DNA from: CAZLGO01 sp964559295
GTDB lineage: Archaea; Methanobacteriota; Methanobacteria; Methanobacteriales; Methanobacteriaceae
Direction: 5' to 3'
DNA length: 7,030 nt
Assembly: GCA_964559295.1 (NCBI GenBank)
Contig: CAZLGO010000081.1
Coordinates: 1 to 7,030 of the forward strand
A program made the position numbers and the translations under genes. The notes beneath the pieces are model-generated. The model did no database searches and was not told the DNA's origin. It saw nothing but the letters and a program-made list of their open reading frames with translations. This document shows positions 1 to 5,616 of the stretch, one piece after another; within the stretch, counting starts at the first letter, position 1; every line of letters starts with the position of its first letter.

Positions 1-24
1 ACATAAAACTTGCTAAACCAAACC

Positions 25-42
25 GAAAAACTTAGGTTTTTC
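25..42. terminator. Short perfect hairpin, possible terminator of an upstream gene
   Basis: A 7-base stem (GAAAAAC at 25-31 paired with GTTTTTC at 36-42) closes a TTAG tetraloop. The right arm is T-rich and is followed by the T-rich stretch TCTATATTTTG, which would suit transcription termination from a gene left of the window. The stem is AT-rich and weak, and no gene end is visible here, so the role is inferred. Confidence 0.3.
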
Positions 43-74
43 AAAATTCTCTATATTTTGTCATTATAATCAAG

Positions 75-92
75 TCGAAAGGCTTATATAAA
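75..92 (+). promoter_or_regulatory. Strong BRE/TATA promoter with no obvious gene behind it
   Basis: The sequence TCGAAAGGCTTATATAAA closely fits the archaeal pattern of an A-rich BRE (CGAAA, 76-80) followed by a TATA box (CTTATATAAA, 83-92). Transcription would start at about 111-117. The nearest real start codon is at 420, so the transcript would either carry a leader of about 300 bases into the moxR gene or be a separate non-coding RNA. It is the best promoter match in the window by eye. Confidence 0.5.
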
Positions 93-373
93 ACCGCGAC
101 CAGTTTAAAGAAAAATGTAGATCTTTGCCATAAAGCACTGAAATGAGCTTTTTTAGAAAAAATAAGATTTTAAAGAAGTTTATTTTGGCATTGAATCTAA
201 AAATTGGTTATTAAGAAAAAACGTCAAATTTGCAATATTTTAGATTTCGCATGAATCGCATTTATTTTTTATGGGCATGTTTAAACCTTCAATTGTGTGC
301 ATCATGAGTATTGAAGAATAAATGGCATGAAATGTATGAGTTAGTCAAGCTAAATTATGAAAAGAAGCTTAAA
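93..373. other. Intergenic stretch without a supportable gene
   Basis: This AT-rich stretch has only very short open frames. A 23-codon frame runs 143-214. An 18-codon frame (251-307) ends in TGA, and the same frame then continues open to 389 and would encode a charged peptide containing KWHEMYELVKLNYEKKLKEY. The latter could be a remnant of a lost gene, but nothing identifies it. Bases 328-343 recur upstream of TFB. No RNA gene was recognised. Confidence 0.4.
328..343 (+). repeat. 16-base direct repeat, copy 1
   Basis: TGAAATGTATGAGTTA occurs here and again at 4339-4354. Weaker matches extend on both sides, for example ATAAA a few bases before each copy. In both copies the frame reading E-M-Y-E-L is open. 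It could be a relic of a duplicated gene start or a shared regulatory site; chance is not excluded in AT-rich sequence. Confidence 0.4.
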
Positions 374-386
374 GAATATATTTTTT
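374..386 (+). promoter_or_regulatory. TATA-like element upstream of moxR
   Basis: GAATATATTTTTT lies about 40 bases before the ATG at 420. Transcription would start about 403-407 and leave a leader of about 15 bases that still contains the GAGGT ribosome-binding site. The A-rich BRE upstream (CTTAAAG) is imperfect. This proximal promoter competes with the stronger-looking one at 75-92. Confidence 0.4.
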
Positions 387-407
387 GATCATCATATAAT
401 TGAAATA

Positions 408-412
408 GAGGT
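408..412 (+). promoter_or_regulatory. Ribosome-binding site that favours the ATG start of moxR
   Basis: GAGGT is complementary to the 3' end of archaeal 16S rRNA. It sits seven bases before ATG 420 but only four before the alternative GTG 417, so ATG 420 is preferred. A second match, AGGTGAT (415-421), overlaps the start and cannot serve it. Confidence 0.5.
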
Positions 413-419
413 ATAGGTG

Positions 420-1265
420 ATGAAAAATATTGATATGGACGATATAAAAGAAGCTCTTGTTGAAAGTAAATATATTCCAGATGATAGGATAACAACGGTT
501 GTTTTCCTTGCTTTATCTTTAAAAAAACCTATTTTGATTGAAGGACCACCAGGTACAGGTAAAACAGAACTTGCAAAGGCATTAGCAAGGTCTTTGGGGA
601 GAGATTTTTTTAGGATACAGTGTTATGAGGGGATCACATTTGAACAGATCGTGGGGGAATGGAACTATCAAAAACAACTCTTGTATATTGAGTTATCCAA
701 GATAGAAAAAGAAGATAAGAACATATTTGGGGAAGAATTTTTTATAAAAAGACCTCTCCTATCAGCTTTTAAAAACAAAAACCCCTCGGTAATTTTGATT
801 GATGAGCTTGATAAAGCTGATGAAGAAGTTGAAAGTTTCCTGCTTCAGGCTCTAGCAGAAAAGGAAATCACAGTGAACGATCTTGGAACTTTCGATCTTG
901 AGGGTGACCTTATGATAGTCATAACTTCCAATTCCCAAAGGCAACTTTTAGATGAAACAAAGGATCGTTGTTTGCACCTATACATTGATTATCCTTCATT
1001 TGAAAGAGAAATGGAAATAGTGAGCTTGCACTTACCAGAAATCCCTGAAGAGACAATAAGTAGTGTTGTCAAACTTGTGCAAAAGATAAGAAAGTTTAAT
1101 TTGACCAAAAAGCCTTCCATCCGTGCTACAATAGACTGGGTCAGAAGTTTGTTTGTTATGGGTAAGAAAGAACTTGATAAGAATTCATTTGAGCGAACAA
1201 TTGGTGTTATCTTAAAAAATGAGGAAGACAAGGAAAAAGTTCTTAATCTTAAATTTTTCCATTGA
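420..1265 (+). CDS. MoxR/CoxD-type AAA+ ATPase
   Basis: This 281-residue cytoplasmic ATPase is of normal MoxR length. Visible motifs are Walker A GPPGTGKT (42-49), Walker B ILIDE (125-129), sensor 1 TSN (169-171), a likely arginine finger in KDRC (R183) and a sensor 2 arginine in KPSIRATIDW (R235). The segment EWNYQKQLLYIEL and the phrase LYIDYP match the CoxD-like MoxR group, whose members usually sit next to a CoxE-type VWA protein, as here. MoxR ATPases use ATP to remodel or activate partner proteins, often in metal-cofactor insertion or complex assembly (family knowledge). The arginine-finger segment reads DETKDRC rather than the more usual ALRRRC, but the key arginine remains. GTG 417 is an alternative start one codon upstream. 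The stop lies five bases before the VWA start, so the two are probably co-transcribed and translationally coupled. The specific client is unknown. Confidence 0.93.
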   Translation: MKNIDMDDIKEALVESKYIPDDRITTVVFLALSLKKPILIEGPPGTGKTELAKALARSLGRDFFRIQCYEGITFEQIVGEWNYQKQLLYIELSKIEKEDKNIFGEEFFIKRPLLSAFKNKNPSVILIDELDKADEEVESFLLQALAEKEITVNDLGTFDLEGDLMIVITSNSQRQLLDETKDRCLHLYIDYPSFEREMEIVSLHLPEIPEETISSVVKLVQKIRKFNLTKKPSIRATIDWVRSLFVMGKKELDKNSFERTIGVILKNEEDKEKVLNLKFFH

Positions 1266-1270
1266 TTAGA

Positions 1271-2485
1271 ATGATGAATAAAATAGTTGAATTTTCAAGG
1301 GCTTTGCGTGCTGCTGGCATCCAGACAAGTATAAGAAGTACAAAAACGGCCTATAAATCAACTTTTTTGGTTAATGACAAAGAGATTTTAAGGGAAGCTT
1401 TGGCATCTATCTATGTTAAAGAGCAGGAGCAGCGGGAAAAATTTGACATGATCTTTGATATAATATTCGAAAACAGGAAAAAACACCAGAATAGAACCCA
1501 AGAGCCTAAAAAGGTAAATGAAGCTGTAATTTATCTATCAAGAGAAATACAAAAAATTTATGCAGACCAGGGTTCTGGGGAAGAAAGACTTATTAAAGAG
1601 AAGACCAAGCTTAAGCAATGGGACAATAAAACACTAAAAAAAGCTGCAAAAAGTCTTGTAGATAATGGTTATAAAACAGAAGATGTATTTAAAGCCTTAA
1701 ATTACCAATACTCCGATTTTAACCCGAGAATGAGTTTTACAGATCTGCTAAAACTGGATATCACAACGCTGAATATATTACAGCCAAAGGTCATGGATCT
1801 TTGCCAAAAATTAGGAAAAAAAATAGCAACGAAAAGAGCAAGACGCTACAAGGAGTCAAAAAAAGGAAAAATCAGCGTTAGAAGGACCATCAGAAGGGAT
1901 ATAAAGCATGGTGGAATCCTTTTAGAGCTGGTAAAAGACAAACCCAAACTTAATAAAATGAATCACTTTTTTCTGAGTGATACTAGTGCCTCGTGTGATT
2001 GGATAAGCAATTGGTTTTTCTGCATCATCTATTCAGCTCAAATTTCTTTTAGGAAGGCAAGGGTTTTTGAGTTTGATAACAAAACAATAGAATTAACATC
2101 TGCCCTTGATGAACCAACCATCCAAAATGCTGTGGATAAAGTTCTTGAAGTCAGGAAAAGGAAATCTATGGTAAATAGATGTTCCAACATGTTTACATCT
2201 TTTAGGAGTTTTTTAAACCAGGTTAACTTAAATAATAAATCTTATGTGATTATCCTAAGTGATTGTAGGGATTGGATGGGACCAAGACCATCCGGCAGAC
2301 CTATGAGTGCAAATCTAATTGAAAAAATGGTTGAATGTTCTAAAAGGGTTTTGATATTAAATCCCGAACCAAGGATCCATTGGGATAGATTGGACAGTTG
2401 CGTTTCCTATTATGAAGATGCTGGTGCAGAGCTTTTTGAAGTACAAAATTTAGAGCAGCTTGCTAATCTAATAAGTGAGGTGTAA
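1271..2485 (+). CDS. CoxE-type von Willebrand factor A (VWA) protein, partner of the MoxR ATPase
   Basis: This 404-residue protein has the usual CoxE layout. Residues 1-70 form an N-terminal helical part starting MMNKIVEFSRALRAAGI. A charged variable linker covers about 70-155. A very basic block (about 182-212, KKIATKRARRYKESKKGK onward) precedes the VWA domain (about 230-404). The MIDAS metal site is visible as DTSAS (237-241), with a possible threonine in DEPT (280-283) and an aspartate in LSDCRDW (D331). LNPEP (364-368) matches the L/W-N-P turn of CoxE proteins. Such proteins pair with MoxR ATPases and are thought to act as adaptors to client complexes. No signal peptide or membrane segment is seen, so it is probably cytoplasmic. 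ATG 1271 is chosen because the paralogue downstream has the same ATG-ATG-AAT-AAA start; ATG 1274 and an upstream TTG 1262 are alternatives. Several cysteines near the MIDAS are unusual. Confidence 0.9.
   Translation: MMNKIVEFSRALRAAGIQTSIRSTKTAYKSTFLVNDKEILREALASIYVKEQEQREKFDMIFDIIFENRKKHQNRTQEPKKVNEAVIYLSREIQKIYADQGSGEERLIKEKTKLKQWDNKTLKKAAKSLVDNGYKTEDVFKALNYQYSDFNPRMSFTDLLKLDITTLNILQPKVMDLCQKLGKKIATKRARRYKESKKGKISVRRTIRRDIKHGGILLELVKDKPKLNKMNHFFLSDTSASCDWISNWFFCIIYSAQISFRKARVFEFDNKTIELTSALDEPTIQNAVDKVLEVRKRKSMVNRCSNMFTSFRSFLNQVNLNNKSYVIILSDCRDWMGPRPSGRPMSANLIEKMVECSKRVLILNPEPRIHWDRLDSCVSYYEDAGAELFEVQNLEQLANLISEV
2446..2475 (+). repeat. 30-base exact repeat shared by the 3' ends of both VWA genes, copy 1
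   Basis: The 30 bases here are identical to 3701-3730. They encode the conserved C-terminal peptide NLEQLANLIS in both paralogues. The surrounding coding sequence differs at many third positions, so this stretch stands out as unusually well kept. Confidence 0.8.
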
Positions 2486-2488
2486 CTG

Positions 2489-2510
2489 ATTTTTATATTT
2501 TAAATCTTTT
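2489..2510 (+). terminator. T-rich tract after the first VWA gene
   Basis: Right after the stop codon the sequence is GATTTTTATATTTTAAATCTTTTT, a series of T runs of the kind that ends transcription in archaea. If used, it would separate the first VWA gene from the second. Its TATA-like core could also be read as a promoter element; the two cannot be told apart by eye. Confidence 0.35.
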
Positions 2511-2548
2511 TGGTTATTTATGGATGATAAAAACGATGTTCTGTATTA

Positions 2549-2558
2549 CTGTATAAAG
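2549..2558 (+). promoter_or_regulatory. TATA-like element before the second VWA gene
   Basis: CTGTATAAAG is centred about 25 bases before ATG 2578, so a transcript from it would be nearly leaderless, a common arrangement in archaea. No A-rich BRE is clear. With the T-rich tract after the first gene, it suggests the second copy could be transcribed separately. Confidence 0.3.
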
Positions 2559-2577
2559 AAAACATTAAGTGAAATTA

Positions 2578-3740
2578 ATGATGAATAAAATAATCAGATT
2601 TTCGAGGTTACTTAGAGAAAATGGAATTCCTGCGAGTATCAGGAGTACAAAAATTGCATATAAAGCTGCTTTTTTAGTTAAAAAAGATAAAAAATTTTTA
2701 AGAGAGGCTCTGGCATCTGTTTATCTTAAAAATCATCATCAAAGAAAAAAATTTGATGAATTATTTGACTCCATCTTCGAAAAAAAGGATGATGAGTTTA
2801 AAAAACCAGATTCATCTCAACCCAAGAAAAGCTCATCAAAATTCGGTTTATTAAAAGGATATAGATTGTTGGTTAACACAGACAATAATCCCTCCAATTT
2901 AAAAGCCAAAGATAAAGATTCAGACTTTTATAAAACGGATCATATTAAAAATGTTCTGCAAGCTGATGCTAAAAATTCTAAAAAAAGAAAAAACTCCTAT
3001 CTATTAAAAAGTGATATAAACACTTTAAATTCGCTTCAACCAGAATTGTTAGACTTATGCCAGAAACTTGGCAAGAAAATAGCAACAAAAAGAACAAGAA
3101 GATACAAACAATCAAAAAGACTAAAGCCAGATGTTAAAAAAACCATTAGAAAGAACTTAAAGTACGGAGGGGTGCTTCTTGAACTGGTAAAAAATAAACC
3201 TAAAATCAAAAAGACAAACCATTTTTTCCTAAGCGATGTTAGTGCTTCCTGTGATTGGATAAGCAGTTGGTTTTTTTGTATGGTTTATGCTGCGAAAAGT
3301 TCATTCAATAAGACAAGGGTTTTTGAATTTGATAATAAGACAGTAGAGATAACTTTCGCCCTAATGAACCTACTCTTTTTGATGCATTTATCAGAGTTTT
3401 AGAGGTTAGACAAGAAAATTCAATGATCCGAGGAACTTCCAACATGTACACAGCATTCCAAAGTTTTCTAAAACAGGTCAATTTAAATAACAAATCCTAT
3501 GTTATGATTTTGAGTGATTGTAGAGACTGGGCAGGTCCTAAATCAGATGGTAGACCTATGAGCGCTGATCTTATTGAAAACATTTCCAAAAAATCCAAAA
3601 GAGTTTTAGTATTTAATCCAGAACCAAAAAATAAATGGAACGTTGTTGACAGTTGTGTTTCTTATTATGAGGATTTTGGAGCCGAATTTTTTGAGGTTAG
3701 AAATTTAGAGCAGCTTGCTAATCTAATAAGCGAAATCTAA
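2578..3740 (+). pseudogene. Second CoxE-type VWA gene, tandem paralogue broken by a one-base frameshift
   Basis: This is a paralogue of the preceding gene. It starts with the same MMNKI, then IRFSRLLRENGIPASIRSTK, and has the same basic block (LGKKIATKRTRRYKQSKR), MIDAS motif DVSAS, LSDCRDW, FNPEPK and C-terminal LEQLANLISEI. The linker between the N-terminal part and the basic block has diverged completely. At 3361-3365 the frame slips by -1: the first frame gives FALMNLLF and stops at 3402. The other frame, from AAT 3363, gives NEPTLFDAFIRVLEV, matching DEPTIQNAVDKVLEV of the intact copy, and runs on to 3740. The missing base therefore lies in or just before the CTAATG at 3361-3366. Both halves are otherwise well kept, so the break is recent or a sequencing error. 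If whole, the product would be about 387 residues. An upstream GTG (2569) is a less likely start. Confidence 0.85.
3701..3730 (+). repeat. 30-base exact repeat shared by the 3' ends of both VWA genes, copy 2
   Basis: Identical to 2446-2475, in the same reading frame and at the same place in the protein. It may mark recent duplication, gene conversion or a chance conserved patch. Confidence 0.8.
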
Positions 3741-3758
3741 AAATTCCCAGGGTATTCA

Positions 3759-3773
3759 TTGCATTTTTTGCAA
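3759..3773 (+). terminator. Hairpin and T tracts after the second VWA gene
   Basis: TTGCA (3759-3763) and TGCAA (3769-3773) form a 5-base stem around a loop of five T. It lies about 20 bases after the stop of the second VWA gene. Further T runs follow at about 3804-3850, in the gap of about 150 bases between the convergent VWA and lipoprotein genes. Termination in this gap is expected; the exact site is uncertain. Confidence 0.4.
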
Positions 3774-3890
3774 ATGGATCAATATAAACAGCTTCAATGG
3801 ATTTACTTTTGGATTTTTGGTTTTATAAGAGTTTTTAAGAATTTTATTTGTTGTAATCGAATAAAAGGCTTTTGAATTATTTATTTGGAT

Positions 3891-4262
3891 TTAATTCCCT
3901 AATATACCGTCTCCATCACAATTTTCACAAGGATGTCCACCGCTTCCACCGCAAACTGGACACTGGCTTTCATCTTGATCAACACCACTTCCACCGCATG
4001 CTGAACATGATACCCAACCATCTCCACCGCATACAGAACATTCATGCATGTTTGGTTTATTTGTTGTGGATGAAATTTCAGAAACTTCTGTTGCTCCTTC
4101 TGATTGACTATTCTGTAAGACTTTGGGTACAGATTTTAATTCATAGGTGGTAGGAGTGGTTTTTAATTCTGAAGTGTTTAATGATTCTGTATTTTCTCCA
4201 ATACAGCCTGAAACGACAACTATCATGAAATCAATGAAAATTGCAAACGACTTGAACCTCAT
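3891..4262 (-). CDS. Predicted surface lipoprotein with four DnaJ-like CxxCxGxG zinc motifs
   Basis: The 123-residue product begins MRFKSFAIFIDFMIVVVSGC. This is a positively charged start, a hydrophobic run and a lipobox with Cys20 followed by Ile-Gly, typical of archaeal lipoproteins, so the mature part should be lipid-anchored outside the membrane. An Asp inside the hydrophobic run is odd. Residues 24-72 are Ser/Thr/Glu-rich and look like a flexible stalk. Residues 75-119 carry four motifs: CSVCGGDG, CSACGGSG, CPVCGGSG and CENCDGDG, the pattern of the DnaJ central zinc domain, where four such motifs bind two zinc ions. The spacing is tighter than in DnaJ and there is no J domain, so it is not a DnaJ. 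A role in binding, folding or redox of exported proteins is only inference. ATG 4262 is preferred over TTG 4271 because it starts the signal peptide directly. It converges on the VWA genes. Confidence 0.85.
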   Translation of the reverse strand: MRFKSFAIFIDFMIVVVSGCIGENTESLNTSELKTTPTTYELKSVPKVLQNSQSEGATEVSEISSTTNKPNMHECSVCGGDGWVSCSACGGSGVDQDESQCPVCGGSGGHPCENCDGDGILGN

Positions 4263-4293
4263 ATAAATCAAGAATTAATTTTATTTTGATCAG

Positions 4294-4310
4294 TAATTAA
4301 ACTTTTCAAT
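4294..4310 (-). promoter_or_regulatory. Promoter candidate for the lipoprotein gene
   Basis: On the minus strand the sequence reads ATTGAAAAGTTTAATTA: an A-rich BRE-like GAAAAG followed by a TATA-like TTTAATTA (4294-4301). It is centred about 36 bases before ATG 4262, giving a leader of about 10 bases. No ribosome-binding site is seen in that leader. Confidence 0.4.
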
Positions 4311-4338
4311 TTTGTTAATAAAATCACATAAAGACGAA

Positions 4339-4354
4339 TGAAATGTATGAGTTA
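4339..4354 (+). repeat. 16-base direct repeat, copy 2
   Basis: Same 16 bases as 328-343 (TGAAATGTATGAGTTA). Here the ATG at 4343 opens a 24-codon frame with a hydrophobic tail. It lies in the divergent region between the lipoprotein gene and TFB. Confidence 0.4.
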
Positions 4355-4489
4355 ACCAGCGAAATAGAATTAAAAAATAATATGCTATTTTTGCTTTTGG
4401 CATTGTTTTGGATGTAGTAACACATTTTAAAATTTATCGGTGCTCAACCAGGTTAGTTTAAGTGATAAGCAAGCAAATCGAAGATTTTT
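4343..4489 (+). other. Possible decayed gene fragments between the lipoprotein gene and TFB
   Basis: The intergenic region from 4263 to 4575 has no full gene, but three short frames are peptide-like. ATG 4343 opens MYELTSEIELKNNMLFLLLA and ends in a TAG at 4415. The -1 frame then reads GIVLDVVTHFKIYRCSTRLV, and a third frame reads LSVLNQVSLSDKQANRRFFD onward. The order of a charged start, a hydrophobic stretch and a polar tail would fit a small membrane protein broken by frameshifts. No family was recognised, no ribosome-binding site is seen, and chance remains a fair explanation. The 24-codon frame (4343-4417) alone could also be a real small membrane peptide. Confidence 0.25.
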
Positions 4490-4530
4490 TGATAGATTTT
4501 GCAATAAATTCCAAAAATTTTGAAAACCGA

Positions 4531-4549
4531 GTTAGAAAAATCTTTAAAT
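4531..4549 (+). promoter_or_regulatory. Promoter of the TFB gene
   Basis: GTTAGAAAAATCTTTAAAT combines an A-rich BRE-like stretch (GAAAAA, 4535-4540) with a TATA-like CTTTAAAT (4542-4549). Transcription would start around 4570, just before GTG 4576, so the mRNA would be almost leaderless. Confidence 0.5.
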
Positions 4550-4575
4550 GATCTTTGTGAACTGCTAAAAAGGGG

Positions 4576-5526
4576 GTGGAAAAAATAAAGAGAAATATGA
4601 GTTTTGATAATGCTGAGATTCAATCAAAATGTTTAGAATGTGGTTCTAAAAATATTATATCTGATTATGAACGTGCTGAAATCGTGTGTGGAACCTGTGG
4701 TCTAGTTATAGAAGATAATTTAGTGAACACTGGACCAGAGTGGAGAGCATTTGATCATGAACAAAGGGACAAAAAAGCAAGAGTAGGAGCACCAATAACT
4801 TATACAATCCATGATAAGGGGTTAAGCACCACAATCGATTGGAGAAATAAAGATATTCATGGTAGACACATTCCAGCCGGAAACCTTGCTCGAATGAATC
4901 GTTTAAGAAAGTTGCAGAAAAGAATAAGGGTATCTGGATCAAGAGAGAGAAATTTAGTTTTTGCTTTAAGCGAACTTGACAAGTATTCTTCAATATTAGG
5001 CCTACCAAGAAGCGTAAGAGAGGAAGCCTCGATCTTCTACAGGAAAGCTGTTGAAAACAAACTCATAAGAGGAAGAAGCATAGAAACAGCTGTGGCAGCA
5101 TCTATCTATTTTGCATGTAGAAGATGCAACTTAGCAAGAACCTTAGAGGAGATCGCAGAAGTCTCAAAAATATCTAAAAAAGAACTTGGGAGAACTTACA
5201 GATTTTTAGCAAGGGAACTTAAAATGAAAACGCCGCTAACATCTCCTGTTGACTATGTTCCAAGGTTCGCAAGCGAACTTAATCTTTCTGGTGAAGTCCA
5301 GTCAAAAGCCATAGAAATCATAAAAAAAGCAGCAGAAAATGATCTTATATCTGGAAAGGGACCAGTTGGAGTAGCTGCAGCAGCCTTATACATCGCATCT
5401 ATCCACTTAGGTGAAGGGAAACCTCAAAAGGATGTTGCAAAGGTTGCTGGGGTTAGTGAGGTTACCTTACGTAACAGGTACAAAGAACTTAAAGGGCAAA
5501 TTGATAACGGGAGTTTCACGTTGTAA
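4576..5526 (+). CDS. tfb: Transcription initiation factor B (TFB, archaeal TFIIB)
   Basis: TFB binds the TBP-TATA complex and the BRE and recruits archaeal RNA polymerase. The 316-residue product is of normal length and complete. The N-terminal zinc ribbon has Cys19, Cys22, Cys38 and Cys41 (CLECGS and CGTCG). The B-reader/linker follows in the conserved form PEWRAFDHEQRDKKARVG and HDKGLSTTIDWRNKD (about 55-93). Two cyclin-like repeats cover about 120-210 and 220-310; the second contains GPVGVAAAALYIAS and ends in a helix-turn-helix, KDVAKVAGVSEVTLRNRYKE, which reads the BRE. All functional parts are present. GTG 4576 is the longest start; ATG 4597 is possible. GGGGGTG (4572-4578) resembles a ribosome-binding site but overlaps the GTG and lies 18 bases before the ATG, so a nearly leaderless GTG start is favoured slightly. 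Own promoter and terminator indicate a single-gene unit. Whether this is the only TFB in the genome cannot be seen. Confidence 0.97.
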   Translation: MEKIKRNMSFDNAEIQSKCLECGSKNIISDYERAEIVCGTCGLVIEDNLVNTGPEWRAFDHEQRDKKARVGAPITYTIHDKGLSTTIDWRNKDIHGRHIPAGNLARMNRLRKLQKRIRVSGSRERNLVFALSELDKYSSILGLPRSVREEASIFYRKAVENKLIRGRSIETAVAASIYFACRRCNLARTLEEIAEVSKISKKELGRTYRFLARELKMKTPLTSPVDYVPRFASELNLSGEVQSKAIEIIKKAAENDLISGKGPVGVAAAALYIASIHLGEGKPQKDVAKVAGVSEVTLRNRYKELKGQIDNGSFTL

Positions 5527-5540
5527 TATCGGGTACTAAT

Positions 5541-5553
5541 TCTTTACTTTTTT
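5541..5553 (+). terminator. T-rich terminator after TFB
   Basis: TCTTTACTTTTTT begins 15 bases after the TFB stop and has no stem before it, as is usual for archaeal T-tract terminators. Confidence 0.5.
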
Positions 5554-5616
5554 AAACAGGACTTTTGGGTCTATAGTGAAGAGGATATTTTATATCTAAA
5601 GCCTATTATGTTCTTT

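Noticed and set aside
143..214. 23-codon frame downstream of the strong promoter at 75-92
   Set aside because: Low-complexity lysine/phenylalanine/leucine content, no ribosome-binding site, and no recognisable family.
3361..3402. Programmed -1 frameshift in the second VWA gene
   Set aside because: There is no slippery heptamer at the point where the homology switches, and no clear downstream stem. A lost base is simpler.
3872..4153. A + strand frame of 93 codons rich in histidine
   Set aside because: It is the antisense shadow of the CxxCxGxG zinc motifs. The minus-strand frame has a signal peptide, lipobox and regular cysteine motifs, so it is the real gene.
417..4262. A single functional system joining the MoxR-VWA genes and the zinc lipoprotein
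   Set aside because: The lipoprotein gene is on the opposite strand with its own promoter candidate, and a T-rich gap separates them. Nearness alone does not support a link.
4706..5008. Minus-strand 100-codon frame inside TFB
   Set aside because: Antisense shadow of a highly conserved gene.
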